A DNA stretch of 64,000 bases from an uncultured Clostridia bacterium (GTDB lineage: Bacteria > Bacillota > Clostridia > TANB77 > CAG-508), in NCBI GenBank assembly GCA_944392105.1, contig CALXVM010000006.1, positions 1 to 64,000 of the forward strand, written 5' to 3'. The position numbers and the translations under genes are program-made. Numbering within the stretch: position 1 is the stretch's first letter; the number at the start of each line of letters is the position of its first letter. The notes below the pieces were generated by a model, which saw only the letters and a program-made list of their open reading frames with translations, was not told where the DNA came from and did not search any database. Shown in pieces: positions 18,801 to 25,794 of the stretch.

Positions 18801-19798
18801 GTTGCAAGTATAGGGGATACATTATTAAAGTATTGTGTTTGACTAGAGTTAGTATTAGCACTAACGCCACCGTATACAACAATGTGTTCTTTTATTTGAT
18901 TTCTTATATTAAGTACATCTTCATCTGAAAGTACATTTCCGTCTCCATCTTTATAAGTAGTTACCCCTCCTGATATTTCTTTTAAAACGGTTGGAAATCT
19001 TATATAGTTTTCTACGTGTTGACCTGCTTGCTTATTTATTTCAGCCAAATTTATTAAAGCTTCTGAGTTAACAAATGGCATGTCTGACTCTAAAACTGGT
19101 CCTCTACCACTTACTAGATAACTCATCCCTATATAACCGTTTCCTCCACTTCCTACTTCTCTATTATGACCATCTGGGTTAACTCCATCTAAGAAAGTTT
19201 TTGCTGTACCATATTCCATGTGTCTTATAGAAAATATAGGAGATGTATAGCTTCTTGTTAAACTAATGTTAGTTTCTACTTCACTAATTAAAGGGAATGT
19301 CCAACAAGTTTGTGTATCTAATTGATTTTTTACTGTTATATCTATATGATCTCTTAAATCGTATGTAGAATCTGCAGATAAAGCTACAGCATTAAATGCT
19401 CTTCTTGCTAATGAGAAAGATTCGTTTAACTTATTTTTCTCACTTGAAAGTGGGTAATATGATGTATAATATGGACTTGGTTGAACAGCATTTTCTTTTT
19501 CTTCATCTGACAGTTCAAGCCATTTTTTATATTCTTCCGAAAATTCTTGTACATCTGCAGTATATTTTACTGGCAAATTGTTAGCTTGATTATCCGAATT
19601 TTCTTGTCCTCCACCACTTAAATTTTCCTCATTTCCATTTGAATTATTTTCTTCACTTGACAATTTAGTTACTTCTGTTTTTATTTGCTTATCTTGACTG
19701 TTTAAAGCCAATGCTTGCATAGAATATGAGCAGCATGTAACTATTGCAAAAACTATTATGAAAATAATTTTGAAAATATAACTTTTGTTTTTCCCCAT
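12896..19798 (-). CDS. Sortase-anchored papain-like surface protein with eight repeats
   Basis: A 2300-residue secreted wall-anchored protein. Residues 1-31 are a signal peptide. A C1A peptidase domain follows, with Gln159 and Cys165 in NQLDTQTCWTF, His at about 345 in DHLITIVGWDD and Asn at about 378 in VLNSYGTGFNGGYY, giving a complete catalytic set. A beta-rich lectin-like domain lies at about 400-590. From about 600 to 2230 come eight Ig-like units starting F-x-P-x-G-x-x-x-Y, seven KYQYSLNNG-type modules and three GVEEG modules. The C-terminus has IPQTG (about 2268-2272), a hydrophobic stretch and a basic tail: a sortase signal with I in place of L. It probably acts as an adhesin with proteolytic activity; the substrate is unknown. 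Confidence 0.92.
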   Translation of the reverse strand: MGKNKSYIFKIIFIIVFAIVTCCSYSMQALALNSQDKQIKTEVTKLSSEENNSNGNEENLSGGGQENSDNQANNLPVKYTADVQEFSEEYKKWLELSDEEKENAVQPSPYYTSYYPLSSEKNKLNESFSLARRAFNAVALSADSTYDLRDHIDITVKNQLDTQTCWTFPLISEVETNISLTRSYTSPIFSIRHMEYGTAKTFLDGVNPDGHNREVGSGGNGYIGMSYLVSGRGPVLESDMPFVNSEALINLAEINKQAGQHVENYIRFPTVLKEISGGVTTYKDGDGNVLSDEDVLNIRNQIKEHIVVYGGVSANTNSSQTQYFNNVSPILATAYYCDDPSITPDHLITIVGWDDNYSKENFNAAHRPSKDGAWLVLNSYGTGFNGGYYYISYEDVMVGRDNTGTVLVSDRDYKNAYQYDVLGSNVHVGLNGNDVPLTEVYAANVFTRKDSSAEYLSEVGVHSIGNTTVDVYVNPTGALSLTGATQIATGLVLQEEYRTIKITNPITLTSSQFAVIVKYKSTDGSQAQIPLEAKTTAQSNQWDTATANANEGFISSTGADSTWQDITTLGIGGLENPSLCIKAFTKDSDNAGPTITFEPTGDTTYKRTQGTKVTVTDPSGVNNSTLRYVWTQSTSQPIDSEFNNMYTNNSVVSNSTDTGNNWYLWVVAKDLQGNTTYKRTDAFYLDNTPPTAPTITSNAQNNVYTKDNAQITINGSTALSGISKYQYSLNNGTTWNDVSGTIEISKSGTYQIKARAVSNVGLTGAESETYIIKIDKDPPKVGGVEEGEKYKEATPTVEDDTEVVATIQKDDEPEEDYPIKDGKGDPINEDGDYTLKVEDELGNETIIHFTIDNTGPVISFNPNGDTTYRKSQSSVVTVTDASSDVDASSLKYIWVRNATDLNEGIFNSGSTAFTSGETITINEGTGNDYNLVVLAKDELGNITIEKSNPFYLDNEKPTIPTITSDVTTGSTTNKDVEFSIGGSTALSGIKKYQYSLDGGSHWIDVNEGEKVKLTEEKTYRIIARAVNNLDTEGDSTGEYVITITKAAPVINFNPNGNTLYKKAQSSTITVTHTGELDESSFKYMWSQSTETPEEAEFTDTFRQSETVEKDTDSGVWYIWALAKDKLGNTSITRSEGFYLDNTIPPAPTINSNAPNGEYIGEDATVTITGSSSPSGIRKYKYSLNNQVSWTDLEADEEFVLDEDGIYTIYAVAVNNVGRTGEVTEPYVIKIDKTAPIIKGVEEGKTYDKATPEIEDATEVEVELTKDGEPVPYDKGDEITEDGEYTIKATDEFDHTTIINFIIDSTPPTITFEPNGNDTWAKEQTTKVTVTDERGVDESTLRYKWTQSVQVLTEETFLPDSKTFTNGSNISIDGVSGDNWYLWVYAKDLQGNMALVKTANFCLDNGIPTAPTIDASIESGGKSSTAVTFDISGSSSLSGIAKYQYSLNNGTSWTDVNLGETVTLDTTGVYSIVARAVNNVGTEGEITKEAYVVTVDKEGPTVTFNPNGSDTWAKVHSTSVKVESVVGIEDNGLKYLWSQKEDGVTTGEFSQSFSNNQTITKNTGSGTWYLWVYATDTAGANKLARSEGFKLDNEIPNAPTISSTTTTGSVISESLEFTLSGSTSPSGIAKYQYSLDNGISWNDASSDGKVVIEKSGKYQIKARAVNNVGTIGRVSDTAFEVTIDKSPLNVTITPNENLTYAKSQSTTVTIETSNEIETAKYLWSQKEESVGQGEITEDFESGDAITKNTESGPWYLWVYVEDNIGKQVLQRSGAFYLDNEIPEAPIVEKEVDTENDLVNVNISGSSSPSGIAKYQYSLDNGETWNDLAKGETLVLDEIGDYEFLARAVNNVGTEGKTTDMEIIEVVTRIPLIQFIPDGNEKYENEQSTKVRVRSSIGINEESLYYLWTTESEGITEENITEKLTNNSTLTKDTDSGIWYLWVIAKNVDNEVKIERSNGFNLDNDNPIIEGVEEGKTYEEIVATIKDKTSKVSIEVLKDGRKYAYSTVNDETSDSTEDDTSTTEEMAFEEKITFKQSGVYQINAEDEAGNTASISFVVQSKEKDTTGPTATFTPNGNKKYEKEQETEVKVEDPSGVDEDSLMYIWTDSTEPPEKDEFVEKFENGDTIKNDKDTGKLYLWIYAKDKIGNESIIRSEAFYLDNSKPEPPTIDANVDNGDTTDEDVVIEVDGEPTESDIEHEYSTDGGKTWHKVEDGKVVITEEGTTTIIFRTVNEVGTVSDTTEPFTFTIKKETATVITNNTVDNTVTKKPIPQTGLSNIILVLISILGVSAIIIAIRYLKIRK
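13075..18030 (-). repeat. Internal tandem repeats of the surface protein
   Basis: About 5 kb of modular repeats. Module A (P-x-G-x-x-x-Y...S-x-x-Y-x-W...Y-L-W-V-x-A-K-D) occurs eight times. Module B (SGIxKYQYSLNNGxxWxD...ARAVNNVG) occurs seven times, with the seventh degenerate (EHEYSTDGGKTWHK). Module C (GVEEGxxYxxATP) occurs three times, after the first, third and seventh A units. Copies differ at many positions, so they are old duplications rather than a young array, but recombination between them is plausible. Confidence 0.85.
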
Positions 19799-20379
19799 AA
19801 TTTCTACACCTTTTTCCTTCTTTGGTCTAAATATTATTATATAATTTTATATTAGCTCATTTTTTTAAGGTTTTCAATGTATATTCTTTCCATGAATTCT
19901 ATATGTTTGGCGCCAATTATTACGGGAATTCTTTATATAAACAAAATATTTCATATTTTACTTTTTTTTTACATTTTTTATACAATTTTAATTTTTAATA
20001 ATATAATCTTCTAAATAGCTACGGAAATAAGGAAATATACGTATTTTTCAATTTTTAAATTATAAGGGTTATTGCACAAAACCAGAATTTCCTATATAGA
20101 AACCAGTCCTAGGTATCTTTTACAATTTTTAAGCCTTACGTGGGGACCATTGTGACAGCTGTTCGAGGCATTTATGCCGAGTTACAGATGTCCAAAAGGG
20201 GAAAGGTTTAAAAATTGTAAAAGATACCTAGGACTGGTTTTTGCTATTACTCTTTCTTATTCATTATATTTTCAGAAAAGAAAGATAGTATTTTTGTTTA
20301 TTTTTGTATATTTTCTATATTTTCTATATTTTTCTATATTTAAAATTATTATACACTTTTATTTTATGAAGTATGATAT
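19799..20379. other. Intergenic, holds a long structured palindrome
   Basis: A 581-bp AT-rich spacer. Its only distinctive content is the 139-bp inverted-repeat element at 20101-20239, far richer in G+C than its flanks. The plus-strand frame running through the element is not credible as a gene. Confidence 0.6.
20101..20239 (+). repeat. Long inverted repeat with structured loop, possible ncRNA or MITE
   Basis: The arms 20101-20132 and 20208-20239 are perfectly complementary over 32 bp. With one G-U pair the stem extends to 37 bp (20101-20137 with 20203-20239). The 65-nt centre folds further: GGACCATTGTGAC pairs with GTTACAGATGTCC at 11 of 13 positions, and GGCA-TTTA-TGCC makes a small hairpin. 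The wobble pairs are G-U only in the plus-strand RNA, and TTTTT follows the 3' arm. No ORF or known RNA family is recognised. Confidence 0.7.
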
Positions 20380-20958
20380 TTATGCTCCGAAATATCTTTT
20401 TAATAATCCGTCAAATCCTCTTCCATGTCTTGCTTCGTCTTTACACATTTCATGTACTGTATCATGAATTGCGTCATAGTTTAATTCTTTCGCTCTTGTA
20501 GCAAGCATTTTCTTTCCTTCGCATGCACCTTGTTCAGCAGCTGCTCTTAACATTAGGTTTTTCTTTGTGTCTGGATATACTAATTCTCCTAATAATTCTG
20601 CAAATTTAGCTGCATGTTCTGCTTCTTCAAATGCATATCTTTTGAATGCTTCTGCTATTTCTGGATATCCGTCTCTATCTGCTTGACGGCTCATAGCTAA
20701 GTACATTCCTACTTCTGTAGATTCTCCCATAAAGTTGTCTCTTAATCCTTTAACAACTTCTTCGTCTAATCCTTGAGCTACACCAATTCTATGCTCATCT
20801 GCATAAGTTTTTATATCTCCTGGAACTTTTTCTGTTTCAGATACATCTACTTCTTTTAATTCAAATTGCTCTTTTGGAGCTCCACATTGTGGGCACTTTT
20901 CTGGTGCTTCCTCTCCAAAATGAATATAACCACATACTTTACAAACATAAGCTTTCAT
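20380..20958 (-). CDS. rbr: Reverse rubrerythrin (NADH peroxidase type)
   Basis: A 192-residue non-haem iron protein that reduces hydrogen peroxide in anaerobes. The rubredoxin-like iron site is at the N-terminus (CKVCGY at 6-11 and CPQCG at about 22-26), the reversed order compared with classical rubrerythrin. The ferritin-like di-iron domain follows, with [23 protein letters not shown] and [13 protein letters not shown] supplying Glu and His ligands. It is a neighbour of a rubredoxin-like protein and a Fur-family regulator, together a peroxide or iron stress group. The start follows AGGAGG. Confidence 0.95.
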   Translation of the reverse strand: MKAYVCKVCGYIHFGEEAPEKCPQCGAPKEQFELKEVDVSETEKVPGDIKTYADEHRIGVAQGLDEEVVKGLRDNFMGESTEVGMYLAMSRQADRDGYPEIAEAFKRYAFEEAEHAAKFAELLGELVYPDTKKNLMLRAAAEQGACEGKKMLATRAKELNYDAIHDTVHEMCKDEARHGRGFDGLLKRYFGA

Positions 20959-21109
20959 TATTAATTCCTCCTTATTTTATATTTATTATTTTTTTAATTT
21001 TTTAACATTTTTTATTTTATAATATATTTAATATAATACTACAGTAGATTAAATTAACTAAATAATTAACTATGTTTCATATTATATTGTCTAATACCAT
21101 AGTTTTAAA

Positions 21110-21229
21110 CTATTCGTCCATTGGTACTTCTTCAAATTCATCTGCTGGAACGCCACATACAGGGCAAATTGCAGGTGGTTCATCTGCTATTACTTCATAT
21201 CCGCATACTTTACATCTCCATTTTTTCAT
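21110..21229 (-). CDS. Rubredoxin-like small iron/zinc protein
   Basis: A 39-residue protein too short for most gene finders. It starts MKKWRCKVCGYEVIADE, with CKVCGY and, 16 residues on, CPVCG, the two CxxCG knuckles of a rubredoxin-type site, and ends EEVPMDE. The start codon follows AAGGAGG with good spacing. The sequence closely resembles the N-terminal domain of the adjacent reverse rubrerythrin, so it probably arose as, or works as, a stand-alone electron carrier for it. Iron rather than zinc binding is inferred from context. Confidence 0.85.
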   Translation of the reverse strand: MKKWRCKVCGYEVIADEPPAICPVCGVPADEFEEVPMDE

Positions 21230-21301
21230 CTTACTTTCCTCCTTCCGTTTTATGTTTTGACAATGCTTATTATATCATACTTTTATATTAATATTACTGC
21301 A

Positions 21302-21703
21302 CTATCTTAATTTTTTCTTACATTTTTTACATAACCCTGTTATTGTTATATCAGAGCCATCTACTTCTGCACTTATTTGTTTTGCAAATTTTTTTAAATC
21401 ATTATCTAATTGCTTTACTTCATTTTCAAATAAAACTATATCCACTATATCTCCACATTTCTTACATTCAAAATGTATGTGTGGCATCGTATTTCCGTCA
21501 AATCTATCAGGTCCTGACGAAGTTTTTATTCTTATAACTTGTCCTTCTTCACAAAGATCTGATAAATTCCTGTACACAGTTGCAATTCCAAGTTCCGGCA
21601 TTTCATTTTTTAAATCTAAGTAAAGTCTTTCTGCCGTAGGATGATCTTTCCTTTTTCTCAATGAATTTAATATTAATTCTCTTTGTTTACTATATTTTTT
21701 CAT
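21302..21703 (-). CDS. Fur-family metal-dependent repressor (Fur/PerR)
   Basis: A 133-residue winged-helix regulator. The DNA-binding half has ILNSLRKRKDHPTAERLYLDLK and IATVYRNLSDLCEEGQV. The metal-binding half has HIHFECKKCGDIVDI and a C-terminal CKKCKKK, giving two CxxC pairs for structural zinc as in PerR and Fur. Adjacency to reverse rubrerythrin suggests a peroxide-sensing PerR. The operator upstream, however, matches the Fur consensus rather than the PerR one. Autoregulation is likely because that box lies about 53 bp before the start codon. Confidence 0.93.
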   Translation of the reverse strand: MKKYSKQRELILNSLRKRKDHPTAERLYLDLKNEMPELGIATVYRNLSDLCEEGQVIRIKTSSGPDRFDGNTMPHIHFECKKCGDIVDIVLFENEVKQLDNDLKKFAKQISAEVDGSDITITGLCKKCKKKLR

Positions 21704-21755
21704 ACCCCACCTATATTATAATTACTTCTTTTAATAAAATAAATTTTATAGTATT

Positions 21756-21770
21756 TGATAATGATTATCA
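21756..21770 (-). promoter_or_regulatory. Perfect 7-1-7 Fur box
   Basis: TGATAATGATTATCA is an exact 7-1-7 inverted repeat identical to the Fur-box core TGATAATnATTATCA. The PerR consensus TTATAATnATTATAA differs at two symmetric positions. It is located upstream of the Fur-family gene. Confidence 0.85.
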
Positions 21771-21788
21771 TTATAATATATCAACGTA

Positions 21789-21822
21789 AAAAAAATTTCA
21801 ATAGTTTTATTGAAATTTTTTT
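21789..21822 (-). terminator. Terminator upstream of the regulator gene
   Basis: AAAAATTTCAATA and TATTGAAATTTTT form a perfect 13-bp stem with a GTTT loop. It separates the regulator from the nuclease and prepilin remnants further upstream. Because its tails are symmetrical it could work in both directions. Confidence 0.7.
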
Positions 21823-21862
21823 ATGTTTTGGTTTTTTATTATTCATGTATCGTAATTAAATT

Positions 21863-21936
21863 TTATTCAAGTTTTATTTTCATAATTTCATCTTCTGTTA
21901 AACCTGTTAATTCTATTATATCTTTTATAGGCATGT
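21863..21936 (-). pseudogene. 3' remnant of an Rpn-family nuclease gene
   Basis: The minus strand encodes MPIKDIIELTGLTEDEIMKIKLE and a stop. This matches the C-terminal tail of the complete Rpn-type protein at 56021-56866 (DIIIKATGLTKEELEKIKKE). Only the tail is left, joined directly to the broken prepilin copy, so a deletion has fused the two genes. Confidence 0.7.
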
Positions 21937-22558
21937 TCCTTTTTCACTATTTCCATATAAACTACTACATGCATCATTTAATAATTTTACTCCATTATTA
22001 TATCCTTGTGCTTCTCCTAAATATACTGTTCCTGTAGTTGGAGCACTTGGTACTAATTCCACAGTACCTGTTTCGTTGTCTATACTTAGCACTTTCCAGC
22101 TTGATATATTAAAATCTTCTCCTGTGCTACTGTTTAATGTCACATCGTCTGTTGTTTCTGTTTTCGTTGACGAGCAATATTTTGCTTGCCAATTGTATGT
22201 TCCACTTGGGTTATAGATTACTGTCGAACCTACTTCAAGTCCTACTGGAACTGTTGGCTCTTCTGGTGTTGTACTTTCTCCTATTCCATTTAGCATATTT
22301 TCCATATAGCCTGCTAGTTCGTTCATTTGGGCTTGCTCATTTATTACTGCTTGGTTTGTTTTTTCTGCTGCCTCTCTTGCTTTTGCTATTATTCCATTTT
22401 CACTAAATACTAAACTTATTGTTATTCCTGCTAATATCAATAATACTACAATCGTAACAACCAACGCTATTAATGTTATTCCGCTTGTTGTTCCTATGGT
22501 ATTTCTGTAAAGGTTTAGCACTTATTAAGTTTGCTCTCTTTCTTGTTTCTGCTTTCAC
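21925..22558 (-). pseudogene. Truncated, frameshifted prepilin-like gene (copy 1)
   Basis: Copy of the prepilin-like gene at 58305-59583. A GTG at 22558 with AGGAGG six bases upstream opens a basic leader (MKAETRKRANL...HRNNK). A +1 shift is then needed to enter the prepilin frame GITLIALVVTIVVLLILAG. The next 150 residues match copy 2 closely, including NWQAKYCSSTK and DFNISSWKVLSID. Homology stops abruptly after GNSEKG, where the sequence runs into the Rpn tail. The lectin-like C-terminus and variable segment are missing. The alternative GTG at 22521 is in the prepilin frame but has no ribosome binding site. Confidence 0.8.
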
Positions 22559-22600
22559 CTCTTTCCTCCTACATTTTCTTTCTTTTGTTATTATTCCCAA

Positions 22601-23184
22601 TTTCTTATTTTTTAATCATTTTTTTAATATTATGTTTCTTATCATAAACATAATTAGCAATTATAAGTTTTATACATAAATTGAGCTATCATTTAAAATG
22701 CCTTTCTCTAATTTCATTTAATCTATTATAATTCTTAATAAAATAATAATTACTAAATTCAAAATAGGAACAATCTTTTCTCTTTTATCTCGTTTTGTGA
22801 TATTATTATATCATCTCATATCGCGATTGTGTATTTCTTTTATATTACATTTGCATTACATTTCGATTTCATTTTTGGGTGCATTTTAATATGTATTTGA
22901 TACAGTAGGATATTGCAATTATTATTTGACTCACTTTTTAATTCTATTCCATATAAAAAAGATAGCACTTTTATTACACAAGACCTTAAATTTTGTTTTT
23001 ACAAAACTTTAAGTAATCTTCCATAATAAAAGTACTATCTTTATTAATTTTTTGTATGCAATTAATAATATTTAATCATATTTTCACATTATATTGTTTT
23101 ATCACATTTTTACAATTCAGCCTCATATTGATTGTTTGTATCATGTTTTTATATTTGCATCTCTGCAATGTTTTTTTCTTTCAG
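22601..23184. other. Intergenic, one long hairpin
   Basis: AT-rich, no credible gene. At 22958-23042 a 19-bp inverted repeat (AAAGATAGCACTTTTATTA and its near-complement) encloses a second stem (CTTAAA/TTTAAG plus TTTTGT/ACAAAA). The one imperfect pair is a G-U only in minus-strand RNA, so the structure probably belongs to the 3' end of the fabI transcript, about 200 nt after its stop. Confidence 0.55.
22958..23042 (-). terminator. Two-stage hairpin downstream of fabI
   Basis: The outer 19-bp stem has one G-U pair in the minus-strand RNA, and the inner stem is 6+6 bp with a bulged G. The 3' arm ends CTATCTTTTTT-like on the minus strand. It is probably the terminator of the long fab/acc transcript; a MITE-like palindrome is the alternative. 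Confidence 0.5.
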
Positions 23185-23243
23185 GTTGTCAAAATCTCCG
23201 TCCCTAATGACCAAGTTGTCAAAAATCTCCGTCCCCATGACAA
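23185..23243. repeat. Tandem pair of a dispersed TGTCA...CTCCGTCCC repeat
   Basis: Two copies of TTGTCAAAA(A)TCTCCGTCCC followed by TGAC, with a 30-bp period, end exactly at the fabI stop codon. A third copy is at 59888-59914. Each unit starts with TGTCA and ends with TGAC, so it is itself a short imperfect inverted repeat. Confidence 0.8.
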
Positions 23244-24014
23244 CTACACGCCAACTGTTGAAAATCCGTTGTCTACATGTATTACTTCTCCAGTAATTGC
23301 TGATGACATGTCGCTAAATAGGAAAGATGCTGTATCTCCTACTTGTCTTGTTGTTACGTTTTGGTGTAGTGGTGCTCTTTGTTCTACTACATCAAGTATA
23401 GTTCCAAAGTCTTTTATTCCTTTTGCTGATAATGTTTTTATTGGTCCTGCGGAAATAGCATTTATACGCATTTTATCTTTTCCTAAGTCTTTTGCTAAAT
23501 AACGGATGCTTGCTTCTAATGCAGCTTTAGCAACTCCCATAACATTGTATCCTTCTACAGATTTTTCTGAGCCCCAGTATGTTAAAGCTACTATGCTTGC
23601 ACCTTCTCCTAATAAGTCTAATTCTTTTGCTATTCTAGAAATTGCTACTATAGAGTATGCACTTATATCTCCAGCATGATTAAATCCTTCTCTTGATGTT
23701 TTTATAAAGTCATTTCTTAAGTCTTCTGTATTAGCATGTGCTATACTATGTAAAATTCCATCTACATGTCCAACATCTTTTTTTATTTCTTCAAAGCATT
23801 TTCTTATATCCTCATCTGTTGCTACATCACATGGATATGATTTTGCTCCTGGTATTTCAGATACTAAATCTAATATTTTGTCTTCTTTTTCTGTTGGATG
23901 GTGTGTAAATATTACTTTTGCACCGTTTTCATAAGCTGACATTGCAGCTCCCCAAGCTATACTCCACTTGTTTCTAATTCCCATAATTAATATTGTTTTT
24001 CCTTCTAATAACAT
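23244..24014 (-). CDS. fabI: Enoyl-[acyl-carrier-protein] reductase
   Basis: NAD(P)H-dependent enzyme for the last step of each fatty-acid elongation cycle. A 256-residue SDR protein of the FabI type: GIRNKWSIAWGAAMS is the characteristic cofactor loop in place of GxxxGxG. LLGEGASIVALTYWGSEKSVEGYNVMGVAKAALE contains the Tyr-x6-Lys catalytic pair. ISAGPIKTLSAKGI is the substrate loop. It is the last gene of the acc/fab cluster, 30 bp after accA. The stop codon abuts a dispersed repeat. FabI-type enzymes are the known targets of triclosan. Confidence 0.96.
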   Translation of the reverse strand: MLLEGKTILIMGIRNKWSIAWGAAMSAYENGAKVIFTHHPTEKEDKILDLVSEIPGAKSYPCDVATDEDIRKCFEEIKKDVGHVDGILHSIAHANTEDLRNDFIKTSREGFNHAGDISAYSIVAISRIAKELDLLGEGASIVALTYWGSEKSVEGYNVMGVAKAALEASIRYLAKDLGKDKMRINAISAGPIKTLSAKGIKDFGTILDVVEQRAPLHQNVTTRQVGDTASFLFSDMSSAITGEVIHVDNGFSTVGV

Positions 24015-24043
24015 TTTTATCCACCTTTCTTATTTTTATTTTT

Positions 24044-24847
24044 TTACAAATCTCTACCTATTTTTCTATATTTTTCGTATCTTTCTTCTATTAAGTTATC
24101 TGGATTTTCTTTTAATAATTTTTTCAAGTCTTTTATTATAGACTTTTTCAAATCTTCTGCAACTTTTTCAAAATCCTCTTGTGCTCCGTTATCCGGTTCT
24201 TTTACTATTTCGTCTATTATATTTAATTTTTTTAAATCATATGACGTAATTTTCATGTGTTCTGCTGCTTCTTTGCTTTTGCTAGAGTCTTTATATAAAA
24301 TGCTAGCAAAACCTTCTGGAGAAAGTATGCTATATACTGCATTTTCTAGCATTATTATTTTATCTGCTACACATATAGCTAAGGCACCTCCACTAGAACC
24401 TTCTCCTATAACAACTGCTATAATTGGAACTTTTAGTCTAGACATTTCCATCATACTTCTTGCAATTGCTTCTCCTTGACCTCTTTCTTCTGCTCCCATA
24501 CCAGGATATGCTCCAGGTGTATCTATAAAAGTTATTATTGGTCTACCAAATTTAGCGGCTTGTTTCATTAGCCTTAAAGCTTTTCTATAACCTTCTGGTT
24601 CTGGCATACCGAAGTTTCTTTCCATATTTTCTTTTGTTGTTTTTCCTTTTTGTTCTCCTATAACTGTTACAGGCATATCTTCTAAGTATGCTATTCCTCC
24701 TACAATGGATTTATCATCTCCATATAGCCTATCTCCATGTAGTTCCATAAAGTCATTAAATATATATTCTATGTAATCTAAAGCTTTAGGTCTATCTGCT
24801 TTTCTTGCAAGTAAAACTCTATCCCATGCACTTAAATTATTAGACAT
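24044..24847 (-). CDS. accA: Acetyl-CoA carboxylase carboxyltransferase, alpha subunit
   Basis: Transfers the carboxyl group from biotin to acetyl-CoA together with AccD, giving malonyl-CoA. The 267 residues show the crotonase-like carboxyltransferase fold: [66 protein letters not shown] and [17 protein letters not shown]. It overlaps accD by 8 bp, indicating translational coupling for the 2:2 complex. Slightly shorter at the N-terminus than proteobacterial AccA, as is usual in Firmicutes. Confidence 0.97.
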   Translation of the reverse strand: MSNNLSAWDRVLLARKADRPKALDYIEYIFNDFMELHGDRLYGDDKSIVGGIAYLEDMPVTVIGEQKGKTTKENMERNFGMPEPEGYRKALRLMKQAAKFGRPIITFIDTPGAYPGMGAEERGQGEAIARSMMEMSRLKVPIIAVVIGEGSSGGALAICVADKIIMLENAVYSILSPEGFASILYKDSSKSKEAAEHMKITSYDLKKLNIIDEIVKEPDNGAQEDFEKVAEDLKKSIIKDLKKLLKENPDNLIEERYEKYRKIGRDL

Positions 24848-25718
24848 TTTTTGTTTCCCCCTTTTTATGGAGTTTTAGTATTTTGTATAAAGTTTCTTTC
24901 ATATCTTTTCTTTCTACTATTTTATCTATAAATCCATGCTCTAACAAAAACTCTGCTCTTTGGAACCCTTCTGGAAGTTTTTGCTTAACAGTTTGCTCAA
25001 TTACTCTTGGTCCGGCAAATCCAATTAAAGCATTTGGCTCTGCTAAAATTATATCTCCTAAACTTGCAAAACTTGCTGTAACTCCGCCTGTTGTTGGGTC
25101 TGTTAATACAGAGACATAAAGAAGTCCTGCCTCATTTAATTTTGCTAAAGCTTCTGATGTTTTTGCCATTTGCATAAGAGAAATAAGTCCTTCTTGCATT
25201 CTAGCACCACCAGATACACAAAATATAATAATAGGTAGCTTTTTTTCTATGGCATCTTCTATGGCACATGTTATCTTTTCTCCAACAACACTTCCCATAC
25301 TTCCCATCATAAAGTTTCCATCCATAACTGCTATAACAACATCTTCTCCATTTATTTTTCCAAATCCTGTTTTTACAGCTTCGTTTATTTGTGTTTTTTC
25401 TTTTAAAGCTTCTATTTTCTTTTCATATCCCTCAAAATTCAAAGGATTTTTTGTTGTCATATTCTCATTTGTTTCTATAAAAGTTCCTTCGTCTATTATT
25501 TGATGTATTCTTCTTCTAGCAGATATTCTAAAATGTTTTCCACAGTTTGGGCATACACTAAAATTGTTATGTACTTCTTCTTTATATAATATCTCTTTAC
25601 AGTTATCACATTTTACCCATTTTCCAACTAGCATATCAGATGCTTTTACATTTTTTTCTGTGCTTTCATCCGATTTATTTATCTTTCTTATTTTATCTAT
25701 AACCACAATTAATTTCAT
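24840..25718 (-). CDS. accD: Acetyl-CoA carboxylase carboxyltransferase, beta subunit
   Basis: Partner of AccA. The four-cysteine zinc finger is intact: CDNCKEILY (about residues 38-46) and CPNCGKHF (about 57-64). The carboxyltransferase core follows, with [10 protein letters not shown]-like [42 protein letters not shown] and [21 protein letters not shown]. The 292 residues include an extra 25 before the usual MLVGKWVKC-type beginning, so a later start is possible. The visible start follows AAAGGA. Confidence 0.97.
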   Translation of the reverse strand: MKLIVVIDKIRKINKSDESTEKNVKASDMLVGKWVKCDNCKEILYKEEVHNNFSVCPNCGKHFRISARRRIHQIIDEGTFIETNENMTTKNPLNFEGYEKKIEALKEKTQINEAVKTGFGKINGEDVVIAVMDGNFMMGSMGSVVGEKITCAIEDAIEKKLPIIIFCVSGGARMQEGLISLMQMAKTSEALAKLNEAGLLYVSVLTDPTTGGVTASFASLGDIILAEPNALIGFAGPRVIEQTVKQKLPEGFQRAEFLLEHGFIDKIVERKDMKETLYKILKLHKKGETKNV

Positions 25719-25794
25719 TCCTTTCTTTAGGCACGAATACAGTATTCTATTTTTATTAAAACATTGACTAATGTTTTAACTATTCACTACATAA

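Noticed and set aside
20101-20239. tRNA-like GTTCGAG in the loop of the long inverted repeat
   Set aside because: No acceptor stem, anticodon arm or CCA end can be drawn. The match is only to the T-loop heptamer.
20174-20467. Plus-strand frame of 97 codons
   Set aside because: It runs through the palindrome and into the antisense strand of rubrerythrin. No ribosome binding site, no recognisable protein.
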